A DNA stretch of 64,000 nucleotides, taken from positions 76,119,860 to 76,183,859 of the forward strand of contig OY726571.1 of the NCBI GenBank assembly GCA_963383645.1. The letters are read 5' to 3'. This DNA comes from Muscardinus avellanarius. Lineage: Eukaryota > Chordata > Mammalia > Rodentia > Gliridae. Numbering within the stretch: the first letter of the stretch is position 1; each line of letters opens with the position of its first letter. Under the pieces are notes generated by a model. The model did not search any database. It was not told the DNA's origin and saw only the letters and a program-made list of their open reading frames with translations. Position numbers and translations under genes: made by a program. Shown in pieces: positions 55,750 to 64,000 of this stretch.

Positions 55750-55883
55750 ATAGGTGGCATACACCTATAATCCCATACTCAGGAGGTGGAGACAGGAGGA
55801 TTGTAGGTTCAAGGCCAGCTTTAGCAACTTAATGAGACCTTCAATTTAGCGAGACCTCTATGTTCAATCCCCAGTGCCAATAA
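55750..55883 (+). repeat. B1-ID SINE, internally deleted
   Basis: 'aggtggcatacacctataat' to 'atgttcaatccccagtgcc'. The linker and most of the ID arm are missing. Confidence 0.85.
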
Positions 55884-55904
55884 ATATAAATAAATAAATA
55901 AATG
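55884..55904. repeat. (AAAT)n in SINE tail
   Basis: Short tetranucleotide run at the SINE end. Confidence 0.85.
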
Positions 55905-56228
55905 TCAAAAAGAAGCTATCGAAGCAGAATCAAAGTGAAAAACAAAAAATAGAAAACAAACAAACAAACACAAACAAAAACCCAACGTAACTACAGTTGA
56001 CAACTGTTACAGGAGACACCTGGAGTGCTGAGAACCTACTGAAAAAACTCAGGAATTTTTCGCACCAACCCTACATTCTGCTTCCTTGCCATACTACTTT
56101 CATCTATTTGGGGATTTTTTAAAAATCAAAATAATAAATGTTGATAGGCCCCAGCACCCAAGGAGGAGACAATGAGAAGCAATATAATGAAAGGAGAAAA
56201 AAATGACCAAGTTGTGTGTGGGGCTGTA
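55905..56228. other. Unique A-rich sequence
   Basis: Contains a CAAA-rich stretch near 55957-55980. Nothing else recognised. Confidence 0.4.
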
Positions 56229-56419
56229 ATTTTTTTTTTTTTTGGTGGTACTGGGGTTCTTGGAAACCCTCTATGTCTGAGCTATACTCCCAGACCTATT
56301 TTATATTTTTATTTGGAAACACGGTCTCTTAAGCCAGCGCGGCTAGCTTCGAACCTGTGTGATTCTCCTGTCTCCGCCTCCCAAGCGCGGGGATTACAAG
56401 CGTGCACCACCATGCCCAG
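56229..56419 (-). repeat. Young-subfamily B1-ID SINE
   Basis: T-run, then 'ggtggtactggggttcttgg', the short middle ('cttaagccagcgcggctagc') and left arm 'caagcgcggggattacaagc'. 'gctgt(a/c)atttttttt' flanks it as an imperfect target-site duplication. Confidence 0.94.
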
Positions 56420-56795
56420 CTGTCATTTTTTTTTTTCAGTCCCTGCTCTAAAACCTTACAGCTGTGTGATGCAGTTGGGTTTATGGCACCTCTGAGAGCA
56501 GCCACTTGGTCACCTCTGACTTGACAGTGCTCGGGCATTGTGTCCTTTGGTGTCCTGGTTTGCTTCAAGGTTCCTGGAATTGCTTCGCCTAGTGGAGCGT
56601 TTCCAAGGGTTGGCTCCATTTGGACTTACTTTCTCATTTCTCAAATCTAGCACTGAGGCTTAAAGGCCACATGTTGGCTAGACTTGGGGTAAAAAATGAA
56701 TATTTATATTGAACTGTTTGAGGTATTATAAGATATATAAAAAATGTCTATATTTCACTTCGTATCACTGAGGAGTTGTTAGCATAATTTTTCTT
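56420..56795. other. Unique sequence, nothing recognised
   Basis: A minus-strand open frame (to 56619) has no acceptor with a pyrimidine tract. Not called. Confidence 0.4.
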
Positions 56796-56847
56796 TTTTG
56801 GTGGTGCTGAGGATTGAAATCAGGGACACTATCTCTGAGCTATATCT

Positions 56848-56876
56848 ACCTACCTATCTATCTATCTATCTATCTT
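56848..56876. repeat. (TATC)n microsatellite
   Basis: Short TATC run at the junction of the two nested SINEs. Confidence 0.9.
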
Positions 56877-56886
56877 GTGTGTGTAT

Positions 56887-57063
56887 GTGGTACTGGGGTT
56901 CCTGGAAGCCCTTCTACCTCCGGGCTACACTCCCAAACCTATATTTATGTTTTTTATTTGGAAACAGGGTCTCTTAAGCCAGCACGGCTGGCTTCGAATC
57001 TGCGCGATCCTCCTGTCTCTGCCTCCCAAGTGCGGGGATTATAAGTGTGCGCCACCACGCCCG
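56887..57063 (-). repeat. Young-subfamily B1-ID SINE (inner)
   Basis: 'ggtactggggttcctggaag' and 'cttaagccagcacggctggc' mark the young subfamily. It ends 'gcgccaccacgcccgga' inside the older SINE. Confidence 0.94.
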
Positions 57064-57428
57064 GATACCTTCACCCATATTTTATTTTGAAGCAGGGTCT
57101 CCCAGAGTAGAACAGTGTTCACTAATTTCCCAAAGCTGGCCTTGAACCTTCGATCAATCCTCCTGTCTTAGCTTCCCAAGTACTGAGATTAGAGGTGAAC
57201 ACAAGTTTTTTACTCTTTATCAGAAAGACCTTTTGGACCTTCTGTACAAATAAAGTCCAATAAGCCTAGATGGGGTGTAAGAATGACAAAACTATAAGCT
57301 TCGAATGCTTTTGAAACTGAGATACATGTGACACGTCTTGAGAAGAAGATGACCTCAAATGAGGGGCTTGAGGAATGCGCAGATCTAATAGGCAGATGCA
57401 GAGAACACAGTGTCCCCCACCCCCTTTT

Positions 57429-57631
57429 TTTGTGAGTCTGAGGATGTAACCCGGGGCATTTGACCTCCGAGCTACACCCCCTGCCCTACTTTTTATTCTT
57501 TATTTTGAAACAGGGTCTCACTAAATTGCGAAGGGCCTCACTAAGTAGCTGAGGCTGTCCGTGAACCGTGATCCTCTGGTCTCAGCCTCCTGAATGCTGG
57601 GATGACAAATGTGTACCACCACACCTGGCTA
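57429..57631 (-). repeat. B1-ID SINE
   Basis: 'gtgagtctgaggatgtaacc' to 'gtaccaccacacctggct'. Closely similar to the copy at 3347-3565 in arm structure ('gcatttgacctccgagctac'). Confidence 0.93.
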
Positions 57632-59759
57632 TGGTGCCCCTTTTTGAAGAAGCAGCATAATCCAGAGAGTGAATACATAGAAAGGAAGGTGGTACCTTTC
57701 AGAAACAGTGAGAAGCCAGCCATCTTGAATCTCAGGCTGTTGACAGGCAGGATGGCAGGGATTGGGGGTTACCTACATTATATGTGCTTTCAGGTTGATA
57801 AAGCTGGATGTAGGGAGCTCTTGGAAACCAGAATAGGAACCACCTTCAGGAAACAATTCCGTCTTTTAGAACTACTGGACAAAGGCCAAATGGAAGAACT
57901 GAATAAATGAGGGAAGAGACTAGTGACAAGGAGTCAAGGTAGATATTGAGGCTGCCTGGTATAGATGAAGACCAAGAGCATAGAGGTGGAAATATTCTAA
58001 TATTGAAGGTACTATTTCACCAACTCTCCCTCATTTTTCCCTTCTTTTCCTTCCTGAGGCAAATAAGCCTTTGAGTAATGAGGCATTACAGATAAAATTG
58101 TTTTTTCATCCATCATGCCTAAGAAAGTTCCCAGGCCCAAGTGTTGGTCTCAGTTGGGTGACATGGGTTGGATTTTGTAGCTTGCCTCATGAGGACTACT
58201 AGGAAAACTGTCCATTTTGGGTCACCTTTTTGTTTTCATATGATTCTGGAGTACATCACCATTCAAAGGGAAAACAAATCTTCCTGGTAGTCCTCATGAT
58301 TCCCTACTTCTTCCTCGCAGCCAACTTTTTTTCAGGGTCTTCTGCTATCTCTTGTCCTCCAGTGCTGAGATAGTCTCAGATGTTGTATTCCCTTGGAATC
58401 ACAGACCCACTCTTTATGTGATTAAAAAAACAACAACTATCTCACCAAAGTCACTGTGGATGAGCTGTTCATAACCCAGCGATAATGATTCCACTATCTA
58501 AGAGAAAAATGCAATTTCCCCACAAACACTCCCACAGTGATTCAGTCCAACTCTTGCCAGAGAGAGAGGGCTGCGCCATTTTTTTTTTCTCTCTCTCCCC
58601 AGCAAGCAGACTGTTTTGAAGAAGCATCTGCTGTCTAATTCTTTTCTATATTAGGATAAGATGCTTTCTGGCTTGCTGACTTCAGGCCCTTAGGAAAAGG
58701 GGGGAAAAAGTTTCTCATAAAGTCTTCATTGCACAACCAGTTGTTCTGTGTCCTGGGAACTTCAGTCCTGGACTTAAAAGCTATGAGAGTGAAAGCTCAG
58801 AGATAATCAGGTCAGACACTGGACGAGATGTGCTCACTCTAGGGGGGAGAGATGGTATCTATTTATCTCGAATTCTTCCACTTTGGCTGTTTAGTGCTCA
58901 CATCATTGTAACTGGCTTCTTATCACATTCAGGAGGGCTGGCATACTCCTCAAAACTTACCAGACACAGCACTTGATTTTTGCAGTTCAAATAAGGGACT
59001 GGAGAGCCAGCTGGAACCGATTGGGGTAGAGGGATAAAAATCCTCATTCAGAGATAGGTCTGCCCCCACGGATGCATCTAAAGAGTATGGGAGGAATGAA
59101 GTATTGGGGTGGTATTTCTGCATCAGTTTCTCCTAGACCTTATCCCCCCCCTCACGTATACCCTGGGGCTGTTTTACATGGAGACAAGGGTATGCAGTTA
59201 ACTGCGAAGATTCTTGATCCAGGTCAAGGGCAGGACGCCAGAGAGGTGGGATACTGGGAGAAGCATTGCCTTTTTTAAGACTGTTAGACTAGGTCATGAA
59301 AAGACTAGGATCCAGCTCAAACATCAGATGCTTGTTCCACAAGAAGCCTCCCTAGACACCATTCACAAGTAGACTAGGAGGCCCAGCCTACCTGGGAAAA
59401 AACTGTATCTACAGGTCTGCCTGCTAATATTTGTTCTGAAAAGACAACACTAGCATCACCAGTGTATTGATAGGATTTTTCAAACCAGTCCATTTTATCT
59501 ATTTCCTGTCACCTTCACCTCCATGGACTTGGGGAGGTAGTTATGAAACATGCCATAAACTAGCAAGTCTCATATATGTCTTGTGACTTGAAGTTATTAT
59601 ATAAGGATCATAGAGGATGCAGCTTTCTTTCCTATCCAAGAAGATAGATTTTAAATCCAAAGGATTCTTATCATAAGCAAAGGAACTCATTTATTTTTAA
59701 GTGAAGGTGATAGAGGGAAAGAATGTTTATTAAGTGATGAACATTTTACTTCTTCTCAA
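57632..59759. other. Unique sequence, no gene or repeat recognised
   Basis: About 2.1 kb. A plus-strand acceptor-like 'cccctacttcttcctcgcag'-type sequence near 58300-58320 is not followed by a clear exon. The open frame 59072-59278 has four CpGs but no domain. Confidence 0.4.
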
Positions 59760-60060
59760 AGCCCGAATTTTGTGCCTCCAGCGGCAATATACCTGTTCTC
59801 CGTGTTTTAATAATGTAGCTCTCATAAGACTTCCTTTTTGGTTGTAGGCAATTCACAGATTTCAGCTTCTTGCTTCCTGGTTAGGGTTGATGGGCCGGGG
59901 AACCATTTTTATTGGGTTTCAATGCATCTGCGGTGCTTAAATAAGAGATTGAAACAGGCACTCGTTCCGTGCTGTAGGGTGATAAGTTGCATTAATTTTT
60001 ATTTTAGTCTGTCTCCAAACATGGCTTTTATAGACTAATAAAAAAGCAATTTTTATAAGT
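59760..60060. promoter_or_regulatory. Candidate conserved non-coding element
   Basis: Unique sequence with retained CpGs ('ccagcggcaatatacc', 'gatgggccgggg', 'atctgcggtgctt', 'gcactcgttccgtgc') and AT-rich homeodomain-like 'TGCATTAATTTTTATTTTA'. Regulatory role is inference from composition alone. Confidence 0.25.
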
Positions 60061-61084
60061 TCACAAAAAAACAATGAGCACAGCCAAGCATAAATATCTT
60101 ACAGACAAGGCCAGAGGAGAATTATGAACCAAAAAATCTGCTGAATGTGGCAGGGAAAGCACAATTTCTAGATGCTACATTCTCCAGGTGAATAAAGTTC
60201 TCATCTACTTGGAAAATTCTGTACATGTGAATTTCCTCTTCTGGGTCCTCTCCATTCTCTTTCTGCCATAGTCTGGAACTCTGTATCTTCCTATCCTTTG
60301 TTACTTTATGCCCATCACATTCTTCAGGCTCAACCTCTAAAACTCCATATTTTGGAGGTAATATCACCCATCAATACCAGTCTTTCTCTGCATCCTTGTA
60401 ACACCTTTTAATATTTTACTTTGTATTACTCCTTAAAGTGTTTGCTTTAACCTTAACTAAATTATAAGCTTTTGAAAAATTATGTAGAATTTGTTTTCCA
60501 TTTGTAAAAAGAATCCCAAAATCACATCTACTCTAAGGCCAATGATTGCTATCTGCTAAGTGCTCACTGTTACCATTACTTTTGTGCTGCAAAGGCTATA
60601 ACCTAGTTAACCTCTCAATTCTCCTCCACCATGATTATCCTAAGATTGTGGTCTAGGAATTTCATACGATGAAAAGGATATTCATTTAGAGATTCTTCCT
60701 TTCACTCCATTGGACCTTGTTGTTCATGTGGACCCAGAACAATTCTCTCAGATCCAACATAGTAACCTGTCCACAACTGAAGACCATTTGTAACACTTAA
60801 CAGTATTTTAGAAAAAAATCGTATGGAACACCTTAGAGTGTGGACCAGGGTAAAACCAACTTCTTTAGGACTCTGCTTGATTTTCTTCTTCATTTCTAAG
60901 CAGTTGCATTTTTCTGCTTTGCTTTCAGTGACCCCAGAAAAATCATTACTCAGTTGACAGATTCGCATTTCTGTATACGTCTTCCCAATATACTGGGAAA
61001 TACTAAAAGATTTAGTAAGAAATTTTTCAGCAAAATTGCTCCATTGCTCTATTTCTGGAGAGACATTATATAAATGTAAGTGCA
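60061..61084. other. Unique sequence; weak minus-strand open frame
   Basis: A 129-codon minus frame (60702-61091) is protein-like in part (EIEQWSNFAEKFLTKSF) and follows 'atgtctctccag', but no strong donor is visible. Left as unassigned. Confidence 0.35.
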
Positions 61085-61132
61085 GAATCAATCAATCAAT
61101 CAATCAATCTCTCTCTGTCTCTCTCTCTCTCT
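61085..61132. repeat. (AATC)n(TC)n microsatellite
   Basis: Five or so AATC units followed by CT repeats with one G. Confidence 0.93.
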
Positions 61133-61789
61133 CATACACACATACAAATTAAAGCATATTTTAAATAACTTTATCAAAGCTATATCTGAAGATTTTAAAA
61201 TAGTTGTAGTAATACATTATTATACAATTTATGACACATATGTGAAATATATTATCTCAGTTAATTTTTAACATATGCCAAATATATACCCAAAAGCTAA
61301 ATAAATAGATAAATAAAATAAAAAAGTAGTGATTTACACAAATATTTTATTTTCTCAGGGCTACAGATCTGAATATTTACCAAGTTCAGATGGCTGATAG
61401 CAATTTGACTTTTGATTCTGCTGTCTGGGCTCATGTCATTACCCTTTAAGTTTGGACCATAAGTGATTGCTTTTACTGTTTCTGTGCATTTTACATTTCA
61501 GCCACACTATTAGCCTTACATAAAATTGTTTTGTTGCTTCAACACTCCATGAAAATGAAAAAGAAGCAAGGAAAGGAAAAAAAAATCCCAGAACTTTCAC
61601 ATTCCATCAGTCACCTTAGCGCATCTTGACTGTCAGGCCTGGATGCTGGCATATCGAGGTGTTTGCTTTTTAGAAAAATGAAAGCAGTACCTAGCATTGA
61701 GTTGGAAGGTATACTGAGGATAGGAAAATGTTGAAGTGTTTTTCCTACTCTGAGGCACCACTCAACACACTTCGGTAACCAGCTGTGTA
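61133..61789. other. Unique AT-rich sequence
   Basis: No recognisable feature. Confidence 0.4.
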
Positions 61790-62525
61790 TGGGTCACTCT
61801 CCACATTCCAGTGGATACCAGCTAAGTGTCCACTAATTCAATTGAGTTCTGTCCCATCCGACAGGTTAAGAGGTCAGTCCTACAAGACCAGCGACCACTT
61901 CAAATGTCAATAGTAAGCCCAGGTTCCAACCTGTGCTCTGACCAAGTGACTATCAATGAAGATGCTATGACCTTTTCTTTGGGTTCAATTAATTTGCTAG
62001 AGCATCTCACAGAACTCAAGGCAATGCTTTACTCACATTTAAAGGATGCAGATGAACAACCAGGTGCAAAGATGCATAGAACAAGGTCTGGGAGGGTCCT
62101 GAGTGTGGAATTGGAATCTTCTGCCACAGCAGAGTTGGGGTATGTCTCCCTTTCTGGCATGTTGATGTAGTTTCCAAACCAGAAGCTCTTCAAAGCTATT
62201 TCTTTTTAACTTTTACAGAGGCTTCACTGCATAGGTATGATGGATTAAATCCTTTCTATCAGTGATCAATTCAACCTTTAGCTCTTCTTCTCTTCCTGGA
62301 ATTCAGAGAGCAGGGAGCTAAGGATTCTAATATTCTAATCCCCTGGCTACCAGTTTCTACCCTAAGGCAGTCTAGGAGCTCAGGGAGAATCAGCTCAGCA
62401 GACCCAAAGATGCTTCTTCCCACCTAGGAAATCCCAAAAGATTTAGGAGTTCTGGGCCAGAAGCTCCTATTATTCAGGAAATTACAAAGGTCTTAGGAGT
62501 GCTATGTCAGGGACCAGAAACAAAG
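61790..62525. mobile_element. Ancient LTR-like interspersed repeat
   Basis: 'gagcatctcacagaactcaa', 'gcagatgaacaaccaggtgc', 'gaggcttcactgcataggta', 'tggctaccagtttctaccc' and 'aaattacaaaggtcttagga' follow the order of a repeat common in placental genomes that I associate with ancient endogenous-retrovirus LTRs, though I cannot name it. No internal viral genes are present. The 114-codon open frame inside (61826-62170) is incidental. Confidence 0.55.
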
Positions 62526-62940
62526 GCCAAATACTGCAACATAGCAGTTTTCTGGCTACCTCACTTATGATGGTTTTAAGAGTTCTGTTTATGAGGAATC
62601 AGGGTCCCCAAACCATATATGCGTGTGCGTGTATATTTCTGCCAAGAAATATACACATATTTTTATGATATGATATCACATGATCAATTTATAAGGTAAT
62701 CCATAATATATGACACATTTGTATCTGACATATTATTCACTGTGTACCCCTTAGTAGAAGCATTTGGAAGGTGGGGGAATTGGAGGCTCTTCCATAATTT
62801 TTATAGAGGAGGTCCAGAGCACTGTCAAAAAGCTAGCTTTATTAGCAAGTACATCATTTTACTTAAGCTGAATATTTATTCTGAAAAGATTTAGAGAAAT
62901 TTCTGTAGCATATAAGGAGAATTATCTATATTATTTAAGG
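62526..62940. other. Unique AT-rich sequence with perfect hairpin
   Basis: A perfect inverted repeat lies at 62629-62656: arms 'gtgtatatttct' and 'agaaatatacac' around the 4-nt loop 'gcca'. Confidence 0.5.
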
Positions 62941-63290
62941 TGATGCTAATAGCTGAACCTAACAAACCGATCTCTCAATGACCTCAGCACAATAAAAGTT
63001 GACTTTTTATTCACATAACATACTGCGTGTTTCTGACCAGGTAGCTTTTCTCCATACACTAATTATTGGCCCAGTTTTCTTCTAACCTAGATCACAGCAG
63101 CTTCTATAAATGGCTTCCGGATTACTGAGTTTCAGTAGACCAAAAGAGGAAAAAGGAAGGAAAAACTTTTTTAATAGACCATGGGATTTCTAGCCATGGA
63201 ATTCATTCACATTGAACCACAAAGGAGGCTTGTCACTGTGGGTCTAGATATAGTTCCAAGACAAAAAGTGAAAATAGGCTTGGTGATCAA
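62941..63290. repeat. Possible ancient interspersed repeat
   Basis: 'aatgacctcagcacaataaa', 'ttattcacataacatactg' and 'accacaaaggaggcttgtca' recall an old widespread mammalian repeat, but I cannot name the family and the middle is diverged. Confidence 0.35.
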
Positions 63291-64000
63291 ATAGGAATCT
63301 CAGCCTTAGACCTTACCAATATGTAGAAGACATCCTTTTATAATCATTGGAAGGAATATAGGGCACCAGTGTTAGAGCTTTCAAGTTCCTATTTCAGAGG
63401 TGAACTTGTGGACTATGATTCGCAAAAGACGCAGTCCCATGAAGAGGCCTTTTTGCTATTGAACATGCACCTTTATACTTCCTACTCCCTAAGTTCATGC
63501 CTCTGTACGAGCAGCAGCTGCCATGGACAAAATGGGGCCCATGGTGCTTGGAAGTTATATTTTCAACCATCATAACTGAGTCTTATAATTTCCTTCTCTT
63601 GACTTGACATTGATTTTTCTTCATGCTTGAATATTCTTTTTTAATTCTGCCAAGGTAGAAGTTCATCTTTGCAACTCTTTTTCATTTCATAAAATGAAAG
63701 CTTAAAAAGTCTGATTAATTTTCAAGAGCTCAAAAAGGTTATTTTTTCCCACCCCCTTATAACACAAAAATGGATGTGCTAATTTAGTTCAAATGTTATG
63801 AAATATGTACTATCGGGTTGAAACCAAGTATGGAAATTCCATGAACATTTCCCACTGTGATATCTCTTCAGAGACACCTGTTCACAACTTACCAAACAGA
63901 TTTCTATTTTAATAATAAAAATGTAAATACATCCAACATCAGTAAAAGAAATTTACCTACAAATTTGGGAGTGCTTTAACTCTGTGAGAAAGTTTGATTC
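63291..64000. other. Unique sequence, nothing recognised
   Basis: AT-rich end of the window without repeat or exon signal. Confidence 0.4.

Larger units (their letters stand above)
56796..57210 (-). repeat. Old B1-ID SINE split by a younger one
   Basis: The outer element's ID arm is at 56796-56845 ('ggtggtgctgaggattgaaa') and its remainder at 57070-57210 ('tattttgaagcagggtctcc' to 'gtactgagattagaggtg'). Confidence 0.85.

Noticed and set aside
60702..61091. 129-codon minus frame as a coding exon
   Set aside because: Acceptor-like site present but no convincing donor; AT-rich composition makes the open frame unremarkable.
61826..62170. 114-codon plus frame as a retroviral gene
   Set aside because: It lies wholly within an LTR-like repeat and has no retroviral protein motif.

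Overview
This is a stretch of mammalian nuclear DNA. It is AT-rich and dense in interspersed repeats, and I recognise no named protein-coding gene in it. The most frequent repeat is a rodent-type dimeric SINE of about 200 bp: a 7SL/B1-like left arm joined to a tRNA-derived ID-like right arm. At least 29 copies occur on both strands. B1-ID dimers, the L1 3' ends seen here and the MaLR-type LTRs point to a non-muroid rodent, most likely a squirrel-related lineage such as squirrels, mountain beaver or dormice. I cannot resolve the species. There are no bacterial-style genes, operons, CRISPR arrays or tRNA/rRNA genes. Nearly all open reading frames over 60 codons are chance frames or lie in repeats.

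Layout. 1-7.9 kb: old L1 3' end, SINEs, Tigger-type DNA transposon remnants and an MLT1-like LTR. 7.9-10.6 kb: the most interesting element, a complete L1-derived retroposon on the minus strand bounded by an 11-bp target-site duplication. It carries a 5'UTR, a nearly open ORF1 and a 3'UTR, but in place of ORF2 it has a fragment of old ORF2 in inverted orientation. A second, 5'-truncated copy with the same internal junction and its own 13-bp target-site duplication lies at 23.4-24.1 kb in the opposite orientation. Two independent insertions sharing one chimeric junction mean this is a non-autonomous, half-L1-like family and not a one-off rearrangement. 10.7-26 kb: SINEs, MIR remnants, a MaLR LTR and microsatellites. 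27-40 kb: several decayed L1 ORF2/3'UTR pieces of different ages, one with an exact 60-bp tandem duplication. 40-45 kb: L2, MIR and a nested SINE cluster. 45-64 kb: sparser repeats, with unique tracts that retain CpGs and may be conserved non-coding elements, plus an old LTR-like repeat near 62 kb.

A few short unique segments on the minus strand (1.2-1.4, 16.1, 52.8 and 55.6 kb) have good splice-site sequences around open reading frames with compatible phases, so the window may be intronic to an unrecognised minus-strand gene. This is unproven, because I found similar segments that do not fit the chain, so the false-positive rate is not negligible.

Repeat family names come from memory of consensus sequences, read by eye. 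Most edges are good to about 5-30 bp. Where a target-site duplication was found, the edges are exact.
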